In this document: positions 1 to 5,609 of the stretch, piece by piece | Numbering within the stretch: position 1 is the first letter of the stretch | Layout: each line of letters opens with the position of its first letter | Assembly: GCA_020201365.1 (NCBI GenBank) | Contig: JAIVGV010000003.1 | Span: 1 to 20,479, forward strand | Source of the DNA: Acidobacteriota bacterium | GTDB lineage: Bacteria > Acidobacteriota > Blastocatellia > Pyrinomonadales > Pyrinomonadaceae | Length of the DNA: 20,479 bases | Reading direction: 5' to 3' | The notes under the pieces: model-generated | Told to the model about the DNA's origin: nothing | What the model saw: the letters and a program-made list of their open reading frames with translations, nothing else | The model's database searches: none | Position numbers and translations under genes: made by a program

Positions 1-218
1 ATAAGGAACGGCTCAGGGTAGGATGTTCTAATTGGAACTTCCCTCGTAGCCGTTGATGAGCGCTTCGCACTTGTCCGCCGCGTCGTGCGTGTCGTGCGGC
101 GCGTCGCCCGCTTCGTCTGCGCGTGTGTCGCGGGCGCGCCCGCGAAAAAGAGGGGCGCGAGGGTGAGCGCGAGCGCCGCCGCCAGCATCCTGCGCGCGCC
201 GTGGGACGTGGGTGTCAT
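1..218 (-). CDS. Secreted hypothetical protein, N-terminal part (runs off the left edge)
   Basis: This minus-strand frame starts with ATG at 218, stays open for 72 codons and is cut by the window edge. A good Shine-Dalgarno (GGAG) sits 8 nt before the ATG. The first ~33 residues form a textbook signal peptide: basic n-region (HGARR), hydrophobic core rich in Ala and Leu ending in APLFFAG, then an AxA-type site (THAQ). The mature part visible is Thr/Arg/Lys/Ser-rich and has no recognisable domain. It lies 132 bp downstream of the OmpA-like gene on the same strand and could be co-transcribed with it. A competing frame on the same strand at 28-327 has no hydrophobic signal and an Arg-rich shadow composition, so I prefer this one. 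Export is inferred from the signal peptide; the function is unknown. Confidence 0.6.
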   Translation of the reverse strand, partial: MTPTSHGARRMLAAALALTLAPLFFAGAPATHAQTKRATRRTTRTTRRTSAKRSSTATREVPIRTSYPEPFL

Positions 219-350
219 CGCCGCCGCTCCTGCGGAAAGTAGCGCGGGCGGCGCGCGTGCGAGTTACGGCGCGCGCCGCCCGCTGTCGGTCGTCGTTTCG
301 GGTTCGCGCGCGACGCGATGCGATCACGCGCGCGAGTTTCGAGCCCGCCG

Positions 351-1397
351 TTACTGCTGCGGCGGGGGCGTCGCCGAGTCGGTCTTCGTCGGGTTCATGT
401 TCGGCGCCGCCTGCATGAGCCCGCGGTTGACGAGCACGCTCACCTCGACGCGGCGGTTCTGCTGGCGACCCTCGCGCGTCGAGTTGTCGGCGACGGGGTT
501 GCTCGAGCCGTAGCCGAAGGGCGTGATGATGCGCCGGAGCGGGATGTTGTGCTGCTGCGCGAGGTAGCGCACGACGGCGTCGGCGCGCTGCTGGCTCAGC
601 CGCTCGTTGAGCTTCGCGCCGCCCTCGGCGCTCGCAAACCCGCGCACCTCGATGACGTAGCCGCGAGCCTTCGACGCCTGCTCGGCGATCTGATCGAGCG
701 CCTGCTTGGCTTCGGGCGTGAGCACGGCGCTCGCGACCTTGAAGTTGACGCTCACGCTCTGCTGCGCCGTGTAGTCGTCGAGCGCGGAGATGCGCTCGTT
801 GGTGGCGTTGACGCCGCCGATCGCCGCGTCGGCGGTCTCCTGCGCCGCCTTCGCGCCGCCGCGCGCCGCGTTCGACACCGCCGCGAGTTCGTCTAACTGA
901 CCCGACAGGCGCTGCGAGTTCGCCTCGACCTCGCTGATGCGCCCCTCGGCGTTGCCGACGCGCGACTCGACGGGATCGACGCGCGACGAGATCGACTGCG
1001 CGACCCTCAAATCAGTGCTGCCGAAGCGAACCTTGTCGGCGACGAGCTGACCGGCGGAGTTGCCGCGCCCCTCGACTTCGAGGTTCAGCCCGCGCAGGAT
1101 GTTCGACGGACCGTAGGTCGTGCTTCCGCCGAAGAAGCCGCCCTTCGACTTGACGCTCGAACGATCCGTCAAGACGACGGTCGTGACGACGCCGTTGGCG
1201 TCCTGCACGTCGAACGTGTTGCGGTCGATGTCGCGGCGGACGACGACGCCCTTGACGGTCATCTTCTGCCCGTCGGCGACGGTGCGTGAGTTGGTCGAGG
1301 CGGACGCGGTGGTGGTCTGCGCGAACGCCGCGCCCGCGAGCGCGACGATGGCGGTGAGCGCGAGGCTCGCGAGTTGGAATCTGTTTCTGTTCGTCAT
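351..1397 (-). CDS. OmpA-family outer-membrane/peptidoglycan-binding protein with DUF5666-like domain
   Basis: 348 residues from the ATG at 1397, chosen because GGAG lies 8 nt upstream; a GTG three codons earlier would add only MRP. Residues 1-26 are a signal peptide (core LALTAIVALAGAAFA, then Q). Residues ~40-128 resemble the DUF5666 β-barrel pattern: a 'GVVVRRD..NTFDV' strand pair, then 'LEVEG...GQLVADKVRF'. Residues ~135-206 are Ala/Glu/Arg/Asn-rich and probably form a helical stalk or coiled coil. Residues ~213-325 are an OmpA C-terminal domain, with VNF near its start, NERLSQQRA at 264-272 and QNRRVEV at 313-319, the usual peptidoglycan-contact region. A Pro/Gln-rich tail ends the protein. 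It probably tethers the envelope to peptidoglycan. There is no transmembrane β-barrel, so it resembles stalked lipoprotein-like OmpA proteins rather than classical porin OmpA. The family call is firm; the DUF5666 label is moderate. Confidence 0.93.
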   Translation of the reverse strand: MTNRNRFQLASLALTAIVALAGAAFAQTTTASASTNSRTVADGQKMTVKGVVVRRDIDRNTFDVQDANGVVTTVVLTDRSSVKSKGGFFGGSTTYGPSNILRGLNLEVEGRGNSAGQLVADKVRFGSTDLRVAQSISSRVDPVESRVGNAEGRISEVEANSQRLSGQLDELAAVSNAARGGAKAAQETADAAIGGVNATNERISALDDYTAQQSVSVNFKVASAVLTPEAKQALDQIAEQASKARGYVIEVRGFASAEGGAKLNERLSQQRADAVVRYLAQQHNIPLRRIITPFGYGSSNPVADNSTREGRQQNRRVEVSVLVNRGLMQAAPNMNPTKTDSATPPPQQ

Positions 1398-1818
1398 TGG
1401 TCTCACTCCGTTAGTTTAGATTTTCCTAAAATTGCCCCCGCCCCGGCGGAAGCGCCCAGTTGACTTCTTGACCCCGGCGCGACGCACACGGATCGCGAAG
1501 ACGATTGTCGGGCGTCGCCGAACGGACCAGCCTTGCGAGGAGTGTCGAAGCGGGAAACCGAATCCATGAAGGTTTACTGCAAAGTTTTCGGGGGAGTCAA
1601 GGGGGTTGATGGCGCGTCGCGCCAAAAAGGTTGCGCCGAGAGAAATTACAACCTCGCCGTCACCTGATCGCAACAAATCCCGCGCTGCGGCGTCCCGCCT
1701 CCCGCGGCGGGATGAGGACGTTGCGGCGCGGGGGTATAATGCGCCGCGGCGGCAACATTAGTTTTCCGTGAACGGCGCGGCGCGGCGTCCCGACGCCGCG
1801 CGGGAAAGGAGTGGACTG
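1398..1818. other. Intergenic region between divergent genes
   Basis: About 420 bp separate the OmpA-like gene (minus) from the winged-helix-like gene (plus). An 86-codon minus-strand frame at 1416-1676 lacks a domain and has an Arg-rich composition, so I do not call it. Part of the stretch (about 1555-1660) is less GC-biased than the surrounding genes. The one clear signal is a perfect TATAAT at 1735-1740. No RNA gene or hairpin terminator was seen. Confidence 0.5.
1735..1740 (+). promoter_or_regulatory. Candidate -10 box for the winged-helix-like gene
   Basis: A perfect TATAAT stands out in GC-rich DNA, about 80 bp before the ATG at 1819. This would give a leader of roughly 70 nt. No convincing -35 lies 16-18 bp upstream (the best is ATGAGG at 1712-1717), so the promoter may need an activator or the match may be chance. 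Confidence 0.4.
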
Positions 1819-2118
1819 ATGACGGAAGCGAATCGGCACAGACACGACGAGAGGGCGGAGAAGGCTCTGCGTTGGCTCTACGGGCGGCGCGCGGAGTTCG
1901 AGGGCGCGGGCGTCGCCGAGAGCGAGCTCGCGGCGGCGGTCGGTCTCTCGGACGAAGAGGCGACGCGGGCGGTCGATCAGTTGGAGAACCGCGAAGCCGT
2001 CGCGCGCATCCCGCACCACGAGGGCGATCACATGGGCTTCGTGCTCCAGCCCGCGCGCGGCTGGGGGGACGTGTGCGAGGAGTTCGGCGCGGGCGCGGAA
2101 GGCGCGGGCGCGGCGTAA
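1819..2118 (+). CDS. Small winged-helix-like protein
   Basis: 99 residues from the ATG at 1819, chosen because a strong AAGGAG lies 8 nt upstream; an upstream in-frame start at 1768 would add a low-complexity leader. Residues ~11-75 read as a winged helix-turn-helix: 'AEKALRWLYGRR' (helix 1), 'GVAESELAAAVGLSDEEATRAVDQLENREAV' (HTH with recognition helix) and 'ARIPHHEGDHMGFVLQP' (wing). A Gly/Ala-rich tail follows. This is the size and pattern of a lone MarR- or DprA-type wHTH domain, so either DNA binding or protein interaction is possible. The cupin gene follows 93 bp downstream on the same strand, with a perfect dyad between them that could be a target. The fold call rests on pattern only; no family name is claimed. 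Confidence 0.7.
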   Translation: MTEANRHRHDERAEKALRWLYGRRAEFEGAGVAESELAAAVGLSDEEATRAVDQLENREAVARIPHHEGDHMGFVLQPARGWGDVCEEFGAGAEGAGAA

Positions 2119-2146
2119 GCCGGACGGCTCGCGCGCCGCGCCCGGA

Positions 2147-2163
2147 ACCGCGAGCCTCGCGGT
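2147..2163. promoter_or_regulatory. Perfect 8-bp dyad upstream of the cupin gene
   Basis: ACCGCGAG and CTCGCGGT flank a single C, giving a 17-bp near-palindrome. The one-base centre is too short for an RNA hairpin loop, so a DNA operator for a dimeric protein is more likely. It lies 49 bp before the cupin ATG and just after the winged-helix-like gene. Confidence 0.35.
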
Positions 2164-2211
2164 CGAGCGCGCCCGGGATGCTGCGATAGCTTGGCGCGCG
2201 GAGGGCTGACG

Positions 2212-2583
2212 ATGGAACGGAGAAGGGCGACGCTGCACCGCTGGGACGAGATGCCGAAGGAGCGTCTGAGCGACGGGCTCGAGCGGCGCTTCATCACGGG
2301 CGAGCGCGTCATGCTCGCACACATCCACCTGAAGAAGGGCGCGCGCGTCCCCGCCCACGCGCACGAGAACGAGCAGATCAGTTACATCCTCGAAGGCGCG
2401 CTGCGCTTCCGCCTCGGCGAGGACGGCGAGATCGTTGACGTGCGCGCGGGCGAAGTGCTCTGCATCCCGCCCAACCTCCCGCACGCCGCCGAGGCGCTCG
2501 AAGACACGCTCGACGTGGACATCTTCAGCCCGCCGCGGCAAGACTGGATCGACCGGACGGACGACTACCTGAGACGGAAGTGA
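2212..2583 (+). CDS. Small cupin-domain protein
   Basis: 123 residues from the ATG at 2212, chosen because GGAGG lies 7 nt upstream; an upstream TTG at 2191 would add seven residues before the ribosome-binding site. It is a single conserved β-barrel. Cupin motif 1 reads GARVPAHAHENEQISYILEG, with the metal-binding His-x-His and downstream Glu/Gln in place. Motif 2 reads GEVLCIPPNLPHAAEAL, with the fourth ligand-type His in PPNLPH. The usual Gly of P-x-G is Asn-Leu here. Lone cupins of this length include sugar-binding proteins, isomerases and small-molecule dioxygenases, so the substrate cannot be read from the sequence. A 9-bp hairpin lies ~120 bp downstream. The fold is firm; the function is unknown. 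Confidence 0.9.
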   Translation: MERRRATLHRWDEMPKERLSDGLERRFITGERVMLAHIHLKKGARVPAHAHENEQISYILEGALRFRLGEDGEIVDVRAGEVLCIPPNLPHAAEALEDTLDVDIFSPPRQDWIDRTDDYLRRK

Positions 2584-2703
2584 ACGCGGAGGGGCGCGGC
2601 TCGCAGCACGTCACGCGACGCGTTCATTCTTTAACAAGGCGGCGCACGATTCGTCACGCGCGCGCCGACCCGGCGGCGACGCCGCCTCAAGCACGAACGA
2701 CGC

Positions 2704-2732
2704 GGCGGCGGAGGCATCTCGTTTCCGCCGCC
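2704..2732 (+). terminator. Strong hairpin downstream of the cupin gene
   Basis: GGCGGCGGA (2704-2712) pairs perfectly with TCCGCCGCC (2724-2732) across an 11-nt loop. It is followed by a TCGTCGTCGTGTCTTTC stretch, not a clean T-tract, so it may be a terminator-like or processing hairpin. A smaller GGCGGC/GCCGCC hairpin lies at 2672-2686. Confidence 0.35.
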
Positions 2733-2770
2733 TCGTCGTCGTGTCTTTCAGCGCAGCTCCTACTCCCGCG

Positions 2771-2839
2771 TCCGTTTCAGACGGAGAAGTTCCCGCCTTC
2801 GGCGGGTAGCTGACAACTACATACTCGAACGTGAGTTCG
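2771..2839 (+). promoter_or_regulatory. Structured leader of the small unknown gene
   Basis: Three short inverted repeats stand in a row just before the gene at 2878: TCCGT/ACGGA (2771-2785), CCCGCC/GGCGGG with a 3-nt loop (2792-2806), and CGAAC/GTTCG with a 4-nt gap (2826-2839). The last could be an operator or a leader hairpin. No riboswitch class was recognised. Confidence 0.35.
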
Positions 2840-2877
2840 TGATGTGAGTCCGCTTTTACCTAAAGGAGATAGCGGAC

Positions 2878-3117
2878 ATGCCCCGCGCTAATCAGCCGAA
2901 GAAAGACACCTCACACATGGTCACACGGACGCCCGGCGGCTTCGTCGAAAACCTGTGGCTGGAGTGTCGGCTCGCCCTGCGCAACGCGGACCCGGCGAAG
3001 TACCTGCGCGCGACGGTCGAGCGCTACGCCGAATTGAAGGCTCTTTCGGGTGTCGTTTTTTCTCGCCAAGAACACGGTACGCCCGACGCTTCCCTGTTAG
3101 GTTACTGTCGTCGCTAG
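2878..3117 (+). CDS. Small hypothetical protein
   Basis: 79 residues from an ATG with a clear AAAGGAG 9 nt upstream. I do not recognise the family. Residues ~20-55 are probably helical (FVENLWLECRLALRNADPAKYL, then RATVERYAELKAL). The N-terminus is polar and basic, and there is no signal peptide or membrane segment. Codon use changes: the first ~55 codons are GC-ending like the neighbours, while the last ~24 (from LSGVVFSRQE to the CRR end) use TCG, GGT, GTT, TTT, TCT, CAA, TTA and TGT. The stop codon lies inside the inner arm of a 64-nt inverted repeat. The 3' end may therefore have been replaced or truncated by an inserted repeat. It is convergent with the histidine kinase gene. A real ribosome-binding site argues for expression; the true C-terminus is doubtful. 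Confidence 0.5.
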   Translation: MPRANQPKKDTSHMVTRTPGGFVENLWLECRLALRNADPAKYLRATVERYAELKALSGVVFSRQEHGTPDASLLGYCRR

Positions 3118-3162
3118 ACGAGGGCTTGCCTATGACGTCTTAGCGAGCCGCCACAGTAACCT
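3099..3162. repeat. Two-tier inverted repeat (64 nt) at a convergent junction
   Basis: The outer arms AGGTTACTGT (3099-3108) and ACAGTAACCT (3153-3162) are a perfect 10-bp match. The inner arms CGCTAGACG (3112-3120) and CGTCTTAGCG (3136-3145) match except for one extra base. The loop is 15 nt. It overlaps the end of the small unknown gene and sits 35 bp from the end of the kinase gene. It could be a bidirectional terminator without T-tracts, a structured RNA or a miniature repeat. Confidence 0.6.
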
Positions 3163-3196
3163 GCGCACGGGCGGCGTGCACGATGTGGCGATGCAG

Positions 3197-4630
3197 TTAT
3201 CGAGCTCCCGCGAGCGGGAGTGTGGCGACGAAAGTGCTGCCCGTCACGTCGGAGTGGCGCAGCTCGACGTGACCGCCGTGGGCTTCGGCGATGCGTTGTG
3301 AGATCGACAGCCCGAGCCCGGCGCCGCTGCTCTCGCTGCCGACGGCTTCGACGCGCGAGCGCGCCTTGTCCGCGCGGAAGAAGCGCTCGAAGATGTGCTG
3401 CTGAGCCGCAGCCGGAATCCCCGAGCCGGTGTCCGCGACTGTGATCGCGCAACCGTGATCCGCCAACGCGAGCGCGATCCGCACCGAGCCGCCCGGCGGC
3501 GTGTGCTTGACGGCGTTATCAACGAGGTTGAGGAGCATCTGCCGCAGCAGCCCCTCGTCGCCGTGGAAGAGCGTCTCCGGCGCGGGGGCGACTTCGATCC
3601 GCACGCCCCGGCGCGAGGCGAGCACCTCGGCGGCGCGCGCGACCTCCGTCACCAGCTCGTCGAGGTAAAAGTCGCACACGTTCAGACCGGGCTGACCCAC
3701 GTCCGCGCGCGCCAGCGTGAACATGTCTTCGACGATGTGCGTGAGCCTGCGCGCCTGCTCGTCGATGATCTTGAGGGCGTCTTGATACTCGCCCGCGGCG
3801 CGCCCTTCGCGTTCGAGTGTGACGCCGGTGGCGGTGCGTATGACGGAGAGCGGCGTGCGCAGCTCGTGCGAGGCGTCAGCCATGAAGCGGCGCTGGTAGG
3901 AGAACGACTCGTCGAGGCGACCGAGCAACTCGTTGAAGGTGGCGGCGAGCCGCCCGATCTCGTCGCGCGGGTTGGCGACCGGCAGCCTCTGCTCCAAGTT
4001 CTCCGCGCCGATACGCCGCGCGCGCTCCGCCATCTCGACGGCGGGAGCGAGCGAGCGGCGCGCGAGAAACCAACCGCCGAGGCCTGAGAAGAGCAGCGCG
4101 ACCGGCACGGCGACGTAGAGCAGATCGCGCACCGTGCCGAGCCCATCTGTCACGGACTCGAAGGAGGAGCTGACGACGACGATGAGTGGCGCGCCCTGCG
4201 CACTCACGTAAGCGCGCTGCGCGGCGACTCTGCGGCGCGCGTCCTCCTCGCCCGCGCCGGGCTGTCTCACGGTCCCGAAGTAAACTCCCTGCTCGGAGAG
4301 GGCGCCCGCCGGAGGAAGCGGCGCGCGGATGCCGCCCTGCGCGGGCTGCTCCGCGATCAGCCTGCCGGAAGAGTCGTAGATCGCCGTGGCTTCGCGCGTC
4401 GAGAGTTCGTTGATCGCGCGTGCGGCGGCGCCGGCGAGCGGTTCGCCCGCGCTCAAGCCCCGCGCGAGCGAGACCGTCACCGTGTCGAGTGAGACGCGCA
4501 GGTCGTCGTCCAGATCGTCGCTCAGCCCGCGCGCGAGGAGGACGTAGAAGGCGACGCTGAAGCCGACGAGCACGAGGGCGAGCACGCCGACGTACCAGAG
4601 CGTGAGGCGCGCGCGCACCGAGTCAATCAT
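3197..4630 (-). CDS. Sensor histidine kinase (HAMP, HisKA, HATPase)
   Basis: 477 residues. Membrane segments at ~10-33 and ~169-190 bracket a ~135-residue periplasmic sensor region with no recognised domain. HAMP follows (~192-244). HisKA has FMADASHELRTPLS with the phospho-accepting His at 255. HATPase_c shows the N box (NLVDNAVKHTPPGG, ~368-381), G1 (DTGSGIP, 400-406), F box (FERFF) and G2 (GAGLGLSI, ~436-443). This is a complete class I kinase of usual length that autophosphorylates at the inner membrane and passes phosphate to the regulator encoded just upstream. Its ATG overlaps the last 8 nt of the regulator gene, so the two are translationally coupled. The architecture resembles CusS/QseC-type kinases that pair with OmpR-like regulators. 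The ligand is unknown. The pair lies head-to-head with the twelve-gene cluster. Confidence 0.97.
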   Translation of the reverse strand: MIDSVRARLTLWYVGVLALVLVGFSVAFYVLLARGLSDDLDDDLRVSLDTVTVSLARGLSAGEPLAGAAARAINELSTREATAIYDSSGRLIAEQPAQGGIRAPLPPAGALSEQGVYFGTVRQPGAGEEDARRRVAAQRAYVSAQGAPLIVVVSSSFESVTDGLGTVRDLLYVAVPVALLFSGLGGWFLARRSLAPAVEMAERARRIGAENLEQRLPVANPRDEIGRLAATFNELLGRLDESFSYQRRFMADASHELRTPLSVIRTATGVTLEREGRAAGEYQDALKIIDEQARRLTHIVEDMFTLARADVGQPGLNVCDFYLDELVTEVARAAEVLASRRGVRIEVAPAPETLFHGDEGLLRQMLLNLVDNAVKHTPPGGSVRIALALADHGCAITVADTGSGIPAAAQQHIFERFFRADKARSRVEAVGSESSGAGLGLSISQRIAEAHGGHVELRHSDVTGSTFVATLPLAGAR

Positions 4631-5312
4631 TCGCCGCGCCCCCTTCCACCGAGAGCATGTAGCCCGCGCCGCGCCGCGTGTGCAGGAGTTTGCGCGCGTG
4701 CCCGTCGTCGATCTTGCGGCGCAACCGCTGGACGTACACTTCGATCAGGTTCGAGAAGGGATCGAAGTTGTCGTCCCAGACGTGCTCGGCGATGTCGGCG
4801 CGCCCGACGATCTCGCCCGCGCGCCGCGCGAGGTATTCCAAGAGCGCGTACTCCTTCGCCGTGAGCGCGAGATCGCGCCCGCCGCGCCGCGCCCGGTGAG
4901 CCCGCGCGTCAATTTCGAGATCGCCGACCCGGAGCAGGTCGGGTTTGAGATCGCGCCCGCGGCGCAACAGGGCGCGGATGTGAGCGAGCAGCTCGCGGAA
5001 GTCGAAGGGCTTGGTGAGGTAGTCGTCCGCGCCGGTGTCGAGACCGTGGACGCGGTCGTCTATGCGGTCGCGCGCGGTGAGCATGAGGACAGGGAGGGTG
5101 CGACCGGCGGCGCGCAGCTCGCGGCAGACCTCGAAACCGTCTCTCCCGGGCAGCATGATGTCGAGGATAATCAGGTCGTAGTCGTTGACGCCAGCCTGGT
5201 AGAGCGCGGCGTCGCCGTCCGGCGCCACGTCCACCGCGTAGGTCTGCTCGCGCAAGCCCTTCGCCATCATGAGCGCGGCGCTCGGCTCGTCCTCGACCAA
5301 CAGTATGCGCAA
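4623..5312 (-). CDS. OmpR/PhoB-family response regulator
   Basis: 229 residues. The receiver domain (1-~115) has the acidic pair E7/D8, phospho-acceptor Asp51 (in LIILDIMLPGRDG), Thr79 (LMLTA) and Lys101 (LTKPF). The C-terminal winged helix (~130-224) has LTAKEYALLEYLARRAGEIV, the recognition helix LIEVYVQRLRRKI and the wing hairpin TRRGAGYML. The start is a TTG at 5312 (reading M-RILLVEDE) with GAGAGG ~9-11 nt upstream; no better ATG precedes the receiver's first β-strand. It is co-transcribed with the kinase. GATGAA direct repeats at 11-bp period lie 72-88 bp upstream, the usual arrangement for binding by this family, which suggests autoregulation. Confidence 0.97.
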   Translation of the reverse strand: MRILLVEDEPSAALMMAKGLREQTYAVDVAPDGDAALYQAGVNDYDLIILDIMLPGRDGFEVCRELRAAGRTLPVLMLTARDRIDDRVHGLDTGADDYLTKPFDFRELLAHIRALLRRGRDLKPDLLRVGDLEIDARAHRARRGGRDLALTAKEYALLEYLARRAGEIVGRADIAEHVWDDNFDPFSNLIEVYVQRLRRKIDDGHARKLLHTRRGAGYMLSVEGGAAND

Positions 5313-5609
5313 AACTTCGGCCCCTCTCTAGCGCCGACGGACGGAAGCGAGGCGTGATGCGGTCTTAAATAATAACCCGCGCGGATGAACCCACGATGAA
5401 TCCGCCGCGCCGCCCGCGCCGCGCCCCGACGAACCGCGCGCCGCGCGCTTACACCACCTAAGACGCGCGCCGCGACCGCGCGGTCACAGAAAGTATCCCG
5501 CGTTCATCTTCCGTTTAGGTTGTCTTGCGTACACTCCCACCCGTCTCCGCAACGCCCGACCGGGCGTCTCCCCCGAAACGCAGCCCAAGCACGCGAGGGG
5601 TCAGCCGGT
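5313..5609. promoter_or_regulatory. Divergent control region between the two-component pair and the biosynthetic cluster
   Basis: About 300 bp without a credible gene. An open frame from a TTG at 5520 into the radical SAM gene has an unlikely Pro/Arg-rich N-terminus. For the minus-strand regulator gene there is an AT-rich TATTAT (5374 to 5369) usable as a -10 box. Two GATGAA direct repeats (5384-5389, 5395-5400) overlap where its -35 would be. GACCGCGCGGTC at 5474-5485 is a perfect palindrome. An inverted GATGAA copy (TTCATC) lies at 5503-5508, nearer the radical SAM gene. No clear -35/-10 pair could be assigned to the plus-strand cluster. Confidence 0.45.
5384..5400. promoter_or_regulatory. 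Candidate OmpR/PhoB-type direct-repeat operator
   Basis: GATGAA occurs twice with start points exactly 11 bp apart, one helical turn. That is the half-site spacing bound by tandem dimers of OmpR/PhoB regulators. It overlaps the expected -35 position for the regulator gene's TATTAT box. A third copy in opposite orientation is at 5503-5508. The assignment to this regulator is inference. Confidence 0.4.

Noticed and set aside
1416..1676. 86-codon minus-strand frame upstream of the OmpA-like gene
   Set aside because: It has no ribosome-binding site that I can see, no domain, and a basic, low-complexity end. I treat it as intergenic.
2580..2813. 77-codon plus-strand frame after the cupin gene
   Set aside because: It is Arg/Thr/Ser-rich, overlaps several hairpins and lacks a ribosome-binding site.
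3099..3162. Integron attC site
   Set aside because: The arms do not end in the RYYYAAC/GTTRRRY core boxes required; GTTACTG is in the wrong arm and does not fit the consensus. No integrase gene is present.
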